Below, piece after piece: positions 10,314 to 23,078 of a stretch of 64,000 nt of DNA. The stretch comes from Vitis vinifera. Its lineage: Eukaryota; Streptophyta; Magnoliopsida; Vitales; Vitaceae. A model generated the notes under the pieces. It did not search any database. It saw only the letters and a list, made by a program, of their open reading frames with translations, and was not told the origin of the DNA. How positions within the stretch are numbered: position 1 is the first letter of the stretch; every line of letters starts with the position of its first letter. Location of the stretch: NCBI RefSeq assembly GCF_030704535.1, contig NC_081810.1:930501-994500 (forward strand), written 5' to 3'. The translations under genes and the position numbers were made by a program.

Positions 10314-10612
10314 TATTATATAATATTAGATACAAATCATTTTGGAAAAATTCTCTTGGATTCTCAAGTGATAAATAATTTTTCTTAATTATCTAATTAA
10401 TAATAATTTTAAATATTGTATTATATAAATATACTCTATTTTTTTTAATAAAATTGAATAAAAAAATTATTAATTGGCATCAACAATAAAATAAGAAATT
10501 TTAAAAATTTTAAATACAATTAAAACAAAAAAAATAGAAATTAAAACCAAAAAACTTAAAATTTTAAAGAATAAAATATTGACTTTCATTGTATTTTCAA
10601 CTTTTTATTAAT
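10314..10612 (+). repeat. Right copy of the 300-bp direct repeat flanking the viral insert
   Basis: This pairs with 4492-4791 at an offset of about 5.82 kb and differs only by one A in a homopolymer. Host sequence continues past it and is inverted-complementary to the left flank, which supports a host origin for the repeat. Confidence 0.85.
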
Positions 10613-12049
10613 ATCTATATTTTCTACTAGTATCATTTAAAAAAATGAAAGTTAATATTTTATTTTTATATTTTTAACTTTAAAGTTTTTAAATTTTAAT
10701 TGTATTTTTTAATTTCTTATTTTAATTAGTTTAAAAAATTGTCACTTGGTAAAATTATTCATTCAAGTAAAAGGTCATTTTAAAAAATAAATATATGACT
10801 TATGAAATAATGCATGTATTTTAAAATGTTTCTAAATAAATGAATATAAAACAGATTTATAAAAATTGAAATTATATATATATTGAATTTTAATGATTCT
10901 AAAAATGAAACAATTTTATAAGATTGGTTATTATCGTAATTGATTTTGACTCTTTGGAATTGACCCGTTTCATTTCTAGTCACAGCTTGAGCTTAATCTA
11001 ATTTAAATCTGATCACTCTAGCATTGAACTTGATTAAATCATTTGTAAAATTATTAAATTTTACTCAAGTATTAGACTTAGTGTCAATCCAATGCAAGCT
11101 TGGCTTGAGGCTTTCCTAGGGTGGTCAAGCCGAAGGCATCCAAGTCGGGCCCAAACCCAAGCCAAGAGACTCATTGTGGACCTCGCATTTCGGCTCAATG
11201 CGTTTCCCACTTGAATGACGAGCTCGATTTTTATTTGAAAATGATTTATTGATTATTTGAAAATGACTTGGAGTCGCCACTTATTTTTGTTTTATTTTTA
11301 AAGGGTAAACAAAATAAAAAAGAAAAACCCTAAGTGTGACTCTTGGTTTTGGAAAAGGCGGCCTGTGAAAAACCGGATCGGGTTCGGGGGTCAGGTTACT
11401 TATCGGGAAGGTACGGTAAAGACCGTAGCACCCCTCTAAGTCCCTAAAGTCGGGTTTCTACTAATAGAATGAAGCTGACGTGGCAATCAACGAGAAAGTC
11501 AATGGATATTCACCTAAATCATGCACAATATGAGAATCAAAACACGCAATAGAGATTGACTAGAAAGGAAGTGGATGCGTACCTCGACCACGAGCCACAA
11601 TGCGCTATCAAGAAACGGGCTTAGTGCATAATTAATGAATACAAAACATAGCTCATACATATCGGAGTGCAAAACGAAGCTCAAGCGAAATACAGTAAGC
11701 ACAATAATTGACAATCAAAAGGGGTCAAACATAGGGCTCCCAACAAAGCCCGATTTATTGTTCATGAGTTAATCTCATAAATCCCGTGTTTTAGAATTAT
11801 GAAGGAATCACTATTGCTTATGTAAAATCAAGAAGATCAGAAGATTATTTAGGAACTGAAATGTGATTAAAAACTATTCGAGTAAAAACTGGATTATTGG
11901 AGCTTATTTGAAAATTGGAGTATTTGAAATTAAATTTTGAAGATTAGGGCTCTGGTGATTAAATCGAAATTTGTTAAAGAAAATGAGACGGACTTTAGGA
12001 AATTGAACTGTGAGACCATAGACTTTTGAAAGTTGAATTTATAATAATG

Positions 12050-13028
12050 ATAGTAATAAGATCTTGAGAGTTTGAATTAATAATAATAATAATAATAATA
12101 AGATTTCGAAGGTCTGAATTAATGATAAAATAATAATAATAATATTTTGAAAGCATGAATTAATAATAATAATAATAAGATTTTGATAATCGAATTAATA
12201 ATAATAATAATAATAGTAATAATAATAATAAGATTTTAAAAGTTGAATTAATGATAATAATAATAATAATATTTTGAGAGTTAGGTTAATAATAATAATA
12301 GTAGGATTTTGAAGGTTGAATTAATAATAATGATAATAAAAATATTTTGAAAGTGTGAATTAATAATAATAATAATGAGAGTTTGAGAGTTTGGATTAAT
12401 GATAATAATAATAATAATAATAATAAATAGATGTTGAAAGTGTGATAATAATAATGATAATAATGAGATTTTGAAAGTTGGGTTAATCATAATAATAGTA
12501 ATGAAATTTCTGAAAGTTGGGTTAATAATAATAATAATAAGAATAAATAGATTTTGAAAGTTGAGGTAATAATAATAATAATAATGAGATTTTTGAAAGT
12601 TTGGATTAATGATGATAATAATAATGATAATAATAATGATGACAAGAATAATGACAATAACAATAGTAATAATAGTAACAATGATAACAATAATAATAAC
12701 AATGATAATAATAATTAATAATAATAATAATAACAATGATAATAATAACAATGATGAGAATAATTAATAATAATAATAATAACAATGATAATAATAATTA
12801 ATAATAATAATAACAATAATAATAATAATAATAATCAATAATAATTAATAATAATAATAATAAATGATAATATTTTGAAAGTTGAATTAGTAATAATAAT
12901 AAGAATAATATTTTAAAAGTTGAATTAATAATAATAATATTTTAAAAGTTGAATTAATAATAATAATATTTTAAAAGTTGAATTAATAATAATAATAATA
13001 ATAACAATAATAAGATTTTGAAAGTTGA

Positions 13029-13060
<32 letters not shown>

Positions 13061-13370
13061 GATTTTAAAAGTTAAATTAATAATAATGATAATCATACTA
13101 ATAATGTTAATGATAAGATTTTGAAATAATAATAATAATAATAAGGTTTTGAAAGTTGAATTAATAATAATGATAATAATAATGTTTTAAATGTTGAATT
13201 AATAATAATAATAATAATAATAAGATTTTAAAAGTTAAATTAATAATAATGATAATCATACTAATAACGTTAATGATAAGATTTTGAAATAATAATAATA
13301 ATAATAATGTTTTGAAAGTTGAATTAATAATAATAATATTTTAAAAGTTGGATTAATAATAATAACAAAG
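12050..13370. repeat. Compound (TAA)n microsatellite array
   Basis: About 1.3 kb of TAA repeats is interrupted at irregular intervals by a spacer of the type AGATTTTGAAAGTTGAATTAA. A counterpart array of TTA repeats with AATTCAACTTTTAAAATA spacers occurs in element 3 (about 37455-38130). The compound unit therefore belongs to the element family rather than having arisen locally. Long reading frames here, such as runs of Leu and Ile, are repeat artefacts. Confidence 0.85.
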
Positions 13371-13658
13371 CCCAGACCTAGTCCATCAGCAACCCTAATA
13401 AAGCCCAAACCTAGTCAAGCCCAAAAACTAACTTCATCTTCTCTTTGGGCCTTTCAGCCACGTGCTCTTCTTCTTCACCTTAGGAAGAATATGACGGAGA
13501 AAGCGGAGGTGAGAGGGGCATCGCCGGAGGTCCTCGAAGTTGGTCCAAGCTGTAGCCGCTCCGCGCCGTTTCGTCGTGTCGCGCTGCCTCCTCTGCCGTC
13601 GAACACGTCCAGCTGCAGCGGCTTGGTGTCGGTGTGGAGCCTGCTGCCGCAGCCTTCA

Positions 13659-14040
<382 letters not shown>

Positions 14041-14044
14041 TGGA

Positions 14045-14394
14045 TGAAGAATTTGAAGACAAAATATGGAGGAACACCTCAATTCATTCTGTGATACCTC
14101 TTTTTACAATGAATGAAAGCATAAATAAATAGCCTACGGATATGAGACAATTCCGGAATGGAATTTTCCTTACATGGAAAGTGAATAAACTCTTACATGG
14201 GAAGTGAATAAACTACTCTTACATGGAAAGTGAATAAACTACCTTGCTAGAATTACTCCTAAATATATAAACTACTCTTACATGGAAAGTGAATAAACTA
14301 CCTTGCTAGAATTACTCCTAAATCAATTATAATAAAGGCTGTACATTACACTAATTAGGGAAGTAAACAGAGGATGCTGGCTTGATTTCCAACA
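14045..14394 (-). repeat. 3' LTR of copia element 1
   Basis: The 350-bp terminal repeat begins next to the ATGGA duplication and contains internal short repeats of the unit CTTACATGGAAAGTGAATAAA. Confidence 0.9.
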
Positions 14395-17300
14395 CTCCCC
14401 CTCAAGCCGCGTTGTAGATGTTGATCATTCCAAGTTTTTCTGTCAGATCTTTGAAGTTAACTCGAGCAAGAGCTTTTGTGAGAATGTCAGTCATTTGACA
14501 GTTTGTCGGAGTGGAGCTGACTTTGAAAACTCCTTCTTCAATCTTTTCCTTGATAAAGTGTCGATCTATCTCCACGTGCTTAGTTCGATCATGATGAACC
14601 GGATTCTTAGCGATACTGATGGTAGCTTGATTGTCGCAGTATAACACCATGGGATGCTTGAAAGCTTCCTGAATATTCTGAGGAACTTGTATCTCTGTGA
14701 TGCTAGAAGTGAATGCACGAAACGTAGGTGATAGCTTATCATAAGAAATAAAATTTCCAATGGGATGCTGAGTGCATGATCTAACTCCTTTCCTCCAAGC
14801 TATGGGCATATTAAGAATATCATTTTCTAACTCGAAATCAACAGTACCATCAGGAGCATTGTTACCTGGAAGTTTGCTTGGATTAGGACCCGGTTCTGCC
14901 TCATGGGTTTGTTGAGAAAGTGCTCTTTCCTCCGTTTCCTCTTGGATGTGCTCCTTATCCCACAAGTCAACAATGGACTCGGGTTGATTAAATGACTCTG
15001 GAGGAATGTGATTTTCAGTGGTGATGGGTGACTCACTGAATGACTCAAGATCCCAAAATTGATATTCTTGAGTTGAATTCTCCCCTTGAATATCGTTTTT
15101 GGGATAGTAAGGCCGGGTTTCAAAAAAGGTGACATCCATTGAATTGTAGAATTTTCTTGTGACCGGAGAGTAACACTTATACCCTTTTTGATTTGAAGAA
15201 TACCCAAGAAAGATGCACTTGAGTGACCTAGGATCAAGTTTACTTCTATGTTGTTGATTGATATGAACAAAGACAGAGCACCCGAAAATTTTGGGTGGGA
15301 CGGTGGAGATGAGACGAGTAGTCGGAAAGGATTTTAGGAGTGTTTGACAAGGTGTTTGGAATTTTAGTACCCTAGACGGCATCCTATTGATGAGGTAGGC
15401 TGCCGTAAGTACAGCTTGCCCCCAGAATAATTTTGGAACATTCATGGAGAACATTAGTGATCTAGCCACCTCTAACAAATGCCTATTTTTCCTTTCAGCG
15501 ATTCCGTTTTGTTGTAGGGTATCAACACATGAACTTAAGTGAACTATCCCTTCTTGTGCTAGAAATTCTTCTAGAATGGAGTTGAAATAATCCCTAGCAT
15601 TATCAGACTTTAGAATTTGTATTTTTGACTGGAATTGGGTCTGAATCATATTTTTAAAATTTTTGAAAATTTGACTCGTTTCAGATTTTTCTTTCATGAG
15701 GAATACCCAAGTTAATCTAGTGTGATCATCTATGAATGAGACAAACCACCTAGTACCAGTTACATTTTTTTATTCTTGACGGACCCCAGATATCGCTATG
15801 AATCATTGAGAATGGACTAAACTCTTTATAGGGTTGAATGGGAAAGTGAGACCGGACTTGCTTTGATAATTGACAGATTTCACACTCAAAGGATTTTGGA
15901 TTTTTATTAAATAATGAAGGAAATAAATGCTTGAGATACATAACATTTGGATGACCTAAGCGATAGTGCCACAACCTAATTGCACTATCGTTATTTTGAC
16001 ATGAAACCGAAAAAGAATTACTACCAACTGTCATTTGAGGTTGTTCTTGTGGATCATGGCGCTCCTTAAGGATGTAGAGTCCAGAGCATTCCTCAACATT
16101 GCCAATCGTCTTCCCCGAATCCAAATCCTGAAATTCACAGTGAGTGGAGGAAAAATTAGTAATACACCTCTTTTCCTTAGTGAGTTTACTAATTGACAAT
16201 AGATTACAGTCCAAGTTAAGAACAAGGAGAACAGAGTTGAGAGTAAGATCCCTTGATAGCACAACTGAACCTGTTCCGGCAACCTTTGATAGTGAACCAT
16301 CTGCTATTCGGACTGTTAAATTATTTGGACATGAGCTATATGTATCAAAAATTGTCGCATCTCCCGTCATATGATCAGATGTTCCTGAGTCCACTATCCA
16401 AGGTTTTTTACGTTTCTTACCAGCAGTGAAGGCACTCAAAAAATTACCTTTGTGAGCCAAGGTTCCGGAACCAATGACCTGGTTGGAAGATGAGCCAGTT
16501 TGTGACTGTACTGGCAAAAGAGGAGACAGTAGTTTCTGAAGCATCTCCATTTGCTCCTTATTAAAAGGGCTAGCTTCAGGTTGTGGCGATTGTTCATCGG
16601 TAGCCACATGATTGCCTCGTCCTTCTTTCTCAAGTGGTTGACGTGGCTTCCAATCTACTGGCTTTCCATGAATCTTCCAGCAAGTTTCTCTTGAGTGTCC
16701 TGGCTTTCTACAATGATCACACCAAGGTCTACCTCCTTTAATTTTTTGACGGTTGTCAAAAGGAGCGAATTGAGTCTTAAGAGCCGAGCTTTCTGCCATA
16801 TTCAGTTGTTGATGGGATCCCATCATGAGATTTTTCCGACTTTCTTCGCGACGGACTTCAGAGAATGCCTCTCTGAGGCTAGGTAGGGGTTTTACTCCCA
16901 TGATTCTTCCTCTGATTTCATCAAGATTTTTGTTCAAACCTAACAAAAATTTAAACACACGTTTCCCTTCGACAATCTTTTTATACAAAAAACCATCTGT
17001 AACACAATTCCAGTTATGAACCTCAAACGTATCAAGTTGACGCCATAGACGAGTAAGAGTATTGAAATATTCAGTTACCGTAAGGTTCCCTTGACGCAAA
17101 TCGTGGAGGATGCCTTCAATCTGGATGATTTCAGATGTGTTTTCCTTGTCTGAGAAAGTTTCTTTTGCAGTGTTCCAGATTTCTTTGGCAGTATCAAATG
17201 ACAGAAAATTTTCACCAATGTCAACGGTCATAGAGTTGACTAGCCAGGACATGACCATATTATTTTCTGCTATCCACTTTTTGTAGGTTGATGCTGTGGT

Positions 17301-17611
17301 TTCTGGTGCCGCCGAAGCTCCGGTGATGTAGTCATCTTTCTCCTTTCCCCGTATAAACATTAATATGGACTGAGACCATTGCAAATAATTTTGCCCATTC
17401 AGTTTATGGGCTGTGATTGGAAGATGAGAGGTTTCCATCTGATGAGAGGATGAAGATGATGAGATGATGATATCAGAAGTAGAGGATGATGAATTGGTAG
17501 CCATTCCAAAGGCTGGACCGTATTTAGGCATAAATTAGAAGAATAGAATTGAGTAAAAAAACCGACTAAAGATGAAGACGATGAGACAGGATTAAACCTG
17601 CTCTGATACCA

Positions 17612-17961
17612 TGAAGAATTTGAAGACAAAATATGGAGGAACACCTCAATTCATTCTGTGATACCTCTTTTTACAATGAATGAAAGCATAAATAAATAGC
17701 CTACGGATATGAGACAATTCCGGAATGGAATTTCCCTTACATGGAAAGTGAATAAACTCTTACATGGGAAGTGAATAAACTACTCTTACATGGAAAGTGA
17801 ATAAACTACCTTGCTAGAATTACTCCTAAATATATAAACTACTCTTACATGGAAAGTGAATAAACTACCTTGCTAGAATTACTCCTAAATCAATTATAAT
17901 AAAGGTTGTACATTACACTAATTAGGGAAGTAAACAGAGGATGCTGGCTTGATTTCCAACA
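17612..17961 (-). repeat. 5' LTR of copia element 1
   Basis: The 350-bp partner of 14045-14394 is preceded on its inner side by the tRNA-Met primer-binding site at 17600-17611. Confidence 0.9.
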
Positions 17962-18380
17962 ATGGACGCTACTTACCGGAATGGAACACACAATATAACT
18001 AGCCTCTCAAATATTAAACAAAAAAAACAAAAGCAAAACATACTGACAAACAGAGTATGAACCATTAAGAATCAGTTATGCCAAACATGAAGAAAGAAAA
18101 TATACCGGAGAGCCATAATAACCATACCTGAAGATGGTTCTCTCCAGCTAGGTGGGCGAGGGAATCACCCAGCCATCTTGCCTTTTTCCCCTCTCTTCCT
18201 CTTAGCCTCCTCTCTTTTTCTTTCTCCCCCAGGTCTATCTTCCTGAGGAAGCCATTACCTGCTTCCTGCCCCTCTCATGTCCCATCTGGCCGACCAAAGC
18301 CGCGCCTTTCCCGGGTGGTCAAAAAATATATAAATATAAAAAAAAACAGTCCACTGTCTCCATGGGGGGTCTACACTCAT

Positions 18381-20237
18381 GCTTTAATCGGCCTGACCTG
18401 AACCGTTTACATGCCTAGAACTCAAAGATAAGGAATGTACCTTGGCATCAAACCCTTTTATGGACCCATAATTTCTATGCAAAACTTCATAGTCTTACAA
18501 TTTTCCTCTTTTTCTCACTTCTATTGCAAATGAAATAGATGAAAAATAGGTTACTTTCAAGTCAAGAAACAATATACATATAAACATCATTTTGAGTCTA
18601 TTCTTCATGTCATGAATTTTGATTATTTGGGATCTCATTTTTCTATTACAAGTTTGAACTTTTAAAATAATTGATAATTTAATATGGTATTATTGAAAGA
18701 TAATATCTTTCTATTAGAAATATAAGCTTTGTTTGAAGGTTACACAAAAGTTTTAAAAGTATTTAGGTTGAATTCTCTATCATAAGCTTTATACTTTTTA
18801 TCCATATCGATTCGATTTGAGATCTTGGTGTGGACGTTAGAACATTAAGACCTTTCCCTAGTATAAGAGGACTGTGAAGCACCTCTAATCTACGAATTAT
18901 GGTTCCCACAATTAACGTTGGATAGTTAAGTGTGGATCAAATAATTGTTAAAATTTATCTATCTTTTGAACAAATAGGAAGAGTTATGACACATGTTTTT
19001 TTAACCTAAAACTAGATATGAGAAATAATTTTTTATTTAATTAAAAATATTATAATTATCCTTATCTTAATAAAACCATTTTAGCTATCAATTTTTAAAT
19101 ATAAAATTCAATCACATCAAAACAATAATAAATTTTATTTTTATTTTTATCGTTAAACCCAAAAGTTAAACCGTAGCAACCAATCAAGATCCCAACAAGT
19201 ACTCAAACCGGTCATTCTTATTGACTAGGATTGACCCAAGAAAAGGAAGTGTTCAAAGCCGAATTAGGAGTTCATATATAGACTAAGATCTAAAGATTAG
19301 CCATCAAATAACAGATGGGTTCTTTAACATTCAACTCTTCCAGCTTCATATGAGATAAGGGTTGGGACTTTTCCTTACCAATCCAGAAGCTTCAGACAGT
19401 ATATTACTATATTTTGGGATCTGGGTGTTGTCTATATGCTAGCTAATTGCCAAGACCATCGCTGTCATTAGCAACAGCTAGCACATATTCTATGCCAACA
19501 GCCCATTTTCTATATGTCCCAATCACATAATTCAGTGTGATTGGGGTTGCTGATGGGTTGCTCAGCATGGCCTAATCCCTGTACCATGATGTCCATGACC
19601 CACCATGCTCAAGCTCAATTAGGACGATCCATGGATCTCAAGCCCGTAGGACGGCCTCGTTTGGGATAGCCTTTTACTTTTGGCCTGTTCTGAAATCTAA
19701 AGTTGGAAGTTATATTTAAAGGACTTTCATTAAACATGAAATAACTTCTTAAACAAGTCAAACTATAGCTCATACAATAAATGATATTTTCCTGACTTTT
19801 ATATTAAGTTCTTTTTTAAGCTATAAACTTTTTAAACAAAATTAGTCACACAGACGTGAAATAAACTCTTCTTGAGCTTAAAAAAAAAAAGAGATTTTGA
19901 CTTCAAACTGGGCCTAAGTGTTGTCATATTGGTTCTGGCTGTTTTCAATCTCGGGCATGTTTAAGGACTATAAACATGACAACATATTCAGCCTTCTTAA
20001 TGCAACTTTTCTTCTCAATTTGATCCAGATCAGTGCATGCCATTATAGAAAAGCTCATGGAATTTGTAATATGATTGGAGCTCTCTCATTCAGTTCAATA
20101 TTGAGCTTTGGTACACTTTTGCCTACACAAACTGAAGAAGACTAATTTACAAACTCACCATTTATTTTCCTTTGTAAATATTGGAGACAATCCACCCTAA
20201 AAGGGCCGAAAGTACCCACATGGCTTTGATCAATAAT
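18381..20237. other. Intergenic; possible MITE at about 19680-19916
   Basis: No gene is supported. Near 19680 a TTTGGCCTGTTCTGAAATC stretch and near 19916 the inverted TTAGGCCCAGTTTGAAGTC are roughly complementary ends of an approximately 235-bp segment, as in a small hAT-type MITE; this is weak. The stretch next to 20238 should include the 3' UTR of the first transporter. Confidence 0.35.
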
Positions 20238-21665
20238 CTACTCTACATCCCCATCTTCCACTCTTTCCCTAACAGTATCGAACCCAAGCCACATCCTTGA
20301 CTTGCAAAAATTCATCAAAAAGTACCAAAAAATCCCAACAAGCGTGAGCAGACCACTAACCATACAGACAGTTTTGGTAGCAATTGCCATCACAAAGACC
20401 AAAAACCCAGAAGGAACCAAGCACATGATCACCAATCCAGGCAGCCCCATTGGCACCTTGTATGGCCTGTTCACCGCCGGCCACCTCCTCCTCAACCAAA
20501 GGAATGAGGCGAATTCAAGTAACATCCCTAAACTGTACAGAAAATTGGCTGAAGAGATTATATCACTGAAATCCATAAAAGATACTGCAAGTCCGAATAC
20601 AGTTGATATCAGAATTCCCACCCAGGGTGTGTTGAACCATGTCGATCTAACCCCGAAAAACCGAGGCACAAATCCTAAATCCGCCATGCCCAGAAGCTGG
20701 TAAGCACAGCTGCTCAACTGTGCCTCAAAGAGCCCAATTGTTGATAAAACAGCCCCAACTTCCACCCAGACTTTCAGCCATTTTCCGGCGATGATTTGAG
20801 CCACATTGGCAAAATAGCCGTCCACCCAGTCTTCCTGGTCTAAGGGAATAGCCCCAGTTGCAGCCAAGAGAGGGATCAAGTATGCCAAACAAACAAGCAT
20901 ACCAGCAGAAAACAGTGCCTTGGGAAAGGTCTTTTGTGGCTGATCAACTTCACCAGCTAAAGTACTTGCACTGTCCCAAAAATTCAAGTTCCAGAAGAGG
21001 GTATTGAAGAACAATGTCCAATCTTTCTTTACACCTTTCTCACCCAAACTCAGCCACCTGATTGGCTCAATTTTAGGTATAGATATCAAAGTAAGAACCA
21101 GAAATGGAGACAGTGAAATAATCCCTAGAGAAACTGCAGTATAACCCACTATGCTCAAACCTGTGTAGTTCAGAAAGGAGAGCAGCAGAGTTGAAAACAA
21201 CACTGCTAAATACCTAGGAAGGCCGGAAGAGAAGATGGGGAAGAGGAGTTTGAGGTAGTCCACACAGAGAACTGGGTAGGAAGCAATGTTGATGACACCA
21301 CAGAGGAACTTCCATGAGCCCATGAGGGAGCCCCAGAAGGGGCCAAAGGCTTGGTGAGCCCATATGACAAAGCCGCCGTTGCCGGGGAAAGTGGTGGCGA
21401 GCTCAGCAGTGACGAGAGCTTCCGGGATGCTCCATATGAAGGGGAAGATGAGGAAGCCAAGGATGGCCAAGAGGGGTCCTGCTGCACCAACTGCTTGCTC
21501 TTCTCCATATGGGCCTCCAGCTACTTCAAAGTAGATCAGAAAAATTAATGGGATTAGAGCTAGCTTCTTTGGGTCTTTGGTGGCGGTGGCGGTGGTGCTG
21601 GCGGTTGGTAGTGGTTCTTCGAGAAGATAAGGTGGAGATTTTGGGGTAGAATGTGAGATTCCCAT
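20238..21665 (-). CDS. Polyamine/amino-acid transporter (PUT/LAT family), copy A
   Basis: This intronless gene encodes 475 aa and belongs to the APC superfamily, closest to the plant L-type PUT/LAT transporters such as Arabidopsis At3g13620. These proteins import polyamines such as putrescine and spermidine (and paraquat) by proton symport at the plasma or Golgi membrane. A hydrophilic 35-residue N-terminus precedes [23 protein letters not shown], where GGPYG is the first-helix substrate motif. About 12 hydrophobic segments follow. Further family blocks are [40 protein letters not shown] and [15 protein letters not shown]. The frame is intact and full length. It lies head-to-tail with copy B about 1.4 kb upstream, so the pair arose by tandem duplication. 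Substrate is inferred from family. Confidence 0.92.
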   Translation of the reverse strand: MGISHSTPKSPPYLLEEPLPTASTTATATKDPKKLALIPLIFLIYFEVAGGPYGEEQAVGAAGPLLAILGFLIFPFIWSIPEALVTAELATTFPGNGGFVIWAHQAFGPFWGSLMGSWKFLCGVINIASYPVLCVDYLKLLFPIFSSGLPRYLAVLFSTLLLSFLNYTGLSIVGYTAVSLGIISLSPFLVLTLISIPKIEPIRWLSLGEKGVKKDWTLFFNTLFWNLNFWDSASTLAGEVDQPQKTFPKALFSAGMLVCLAYLIPLLAATGAIPLDQEDWVDGYFANVAQIIAGKWLKVWVEVGAVLSTIGLFEAQLSSCAYQLLGMADLGFVPRFFGVRSTWFNTPWVGILISTVFGLAVSFMDFSDIISSANFLYSLGMLLEFASFLWLRRRWPAVNRPYKVPMGLPGLVIMCLVPSGFLVFVMAIATKTVCMVSGLLTLVGIFWYFLMNFCKSRMWLGFDTVRERVEDGDVE

Positions 21666-23078
21666 GTTGGGTTTTTGCTCTAGATTTTTTGGTTCAAAGG
21701 TTGATCGGTAGTTGGACTTGATTTACAAGATCCATGAGTGGGTCCTTTTGTAGAAATAAAGCTAGGGTTTTGGGCCCACTGTTGACCAATTGGGGCTAGA
21801 GGACAATGTCTGAGAACCCCCACACAGTTCCCAAAAAAAGTGGTATACTTGGTATATTTAATTTAGGAAAACGATTGTTCTCACGTGCTTAATTTTTTAA
21901 ATAAAAAAAGCTATAAAATTATTCAAATTTCATGAATCATCCATTAAATAATAATAATAATAATAATAATAATTAAAAAAAAATTGTATTTGAATGGTGA
22001 AAAATTGTGCATTCAATATATAAAAATTTAATTATTTTTAAATAGAGGTATAAATTTTTTATTTTAAAAATTTAGAGTTTGTTTGTTTTTAAGAATAATT
22101 TTTTATTTTAAAAAATAAAAAAAATACATTTGATAATTAAAAACATATTTTTTTTTTCAATTCTTAAAAACAAAAGATATGATATTTTTAGAAAATGTCT
22201 TTTTTGATTATTTTTCTCAATTAATTTAAAAACATATTGACAAGCCAATTTGGAATTTTGTGGTTGTAAGTCGTTTTAATTAGATAGAAAAATAGCTTCC
22301 AATTTAGGTTCGTGGGCCCACAAGAGGTGCACAAGGAGAAACAAAACAAGGCATTTGTAATGTTGAACCATACCTAACGAAGAAGAAAAAGATTTTTATT
22401 TCCACTAATTTTGGTGTATTGGTTCCCTTGGTCCAATTTTGATAATACTCTTCAAAGCATAATTTCTATTTACTATTATCTAAAAATAATCAAATTATTT
22501 ATGATAAGATGAAATCAAGAAATAATCTGCACCTATGAAATTATGTAAGATCTCCTTTAAGATCTGACAATTTCATCCAAGACAAAGATTTATAAAATAA
22601 TCAATTATGAAGATTCCAAATCATTTAAAATAAAGTGGTCAAAGTAAGTTTATATATATAACATTATTGGCATTGCTTTTAATGGAAAATAATAAATTCA
22701 ATGGTTGACCACAAGATAGAAAAGGGATACAACATACAAATTTCATAACTCTCTTATTCCAAATTGATACGAAGAAAGTAGATGACCTTCGGACTTTGTT
22801 ATTGAATTTACACGCAGATTAAGAGTGCTTTTAGGAGTGATTCTAGAATACGTTTATAGTATTTCTAACACTTGAATGATGAAAATTTTTAACTATTAAA
22901 AATATTAAAAGTCATTTATAGAATTACTAAAAAAAACTCTAAATGAACACAAAAGAAAATGACCATAGGCATCAAATTGAACCTACGCTTTGTAGGTAAA
23001 TCCACCCGAATGCTCTCTGTATTCAATTCAATTTTGCTGGTATCAGCCTTTGATTCCAATATAAGATAGCATTGGCTG
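21666..23078. other. Spacer between the two transporter genes
   Basis: It contains the copy A promoter and the copy B 3' UTR. A (TAA)9-like run is at about 21948-21973, and homopolymer-rich sequence runs to 22250. The short dispersed repeat shared with about 1150-1340 is at about 22330-22440. No gene is seen. Confidence 0.5.
22822..22940. repeat. Small foldback (MITE-like) element
   Basis: The left end AGAGTGCTTTTAGGAGTGAT and the right end, whose complement reads AGAGTTTTTTTTAGTAATTC, form imperfect inverted ends of about 22 bp bounding 119 bp. No clear target duplication was found. Confidence 0.45.

Larger units (their letters stand above)
4245..10920. repeat. Inverted-repeat (foldback/MITE-like) host element split by the viral insert
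   Basis: The reverse complement of about 10630-10920 matches the left flank in order: 10740-10920 pairs with about 4245-4430, and 10630-10740 pairs with about 4650-4775. The left arm carries an extra stretch of about 200 bp (roughly 4440-4640) that the right arm lacks. Without the viral insert and the target duplication, the arms would meet at a short loop near 10613-10630. This is what an old foldback or MITE-like element looks like. The outer ends and a target duplication were not resolved by eye. Confidence 0.6.
14045..17961 (-). mobile_element. Ty1/copia retrotransposon nested in element 1, non-autonomous
   Basis: The two LTRs are 14045-14394 and 17612-17961 (350 bp each), starting TGAAGAATTTG and ending TTTCCAACA on the plus strand, with a perfect 5-bp duplication ATGGA at 14040-14044 and 17962-17966. 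The primer-binding site TGGTATCAGAGC (initiator tRNA-Met) is at 17611-17600 on the minus strand and a polypurine tract TTGAGGGGGAG abuts 14395. Parts seen are gag with a CCHC knuckle (CDHCRKPGHSRETCW), a protease motif (WIVDSGTSDHM), a GAG-pre-integrase motif (LWHYRLGHPN), an integrase region and an RNase H end (YCDNQATISIAKNP). I recognise no reverse-transcriptase core, so this copy is broken and would have needed a partner. The LTRs differ at about two sites, which suggests insertion within roughly the last million years. Confidence 0.9.

Noticed and set aside
4492-10612. Reading the 300-bp flanking repeats as LTRs of an LTR retrotransposon
   Set aside because: They lack TG...CA ends, and flanking sequence shows they are part of a host inverted-repeat element.
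12281-12751. Minus-strand open frames rich in Leu and Ile over the TAA array
   Set aside because: They are translations of a trinucleotide microsatellite with no other sequence support.
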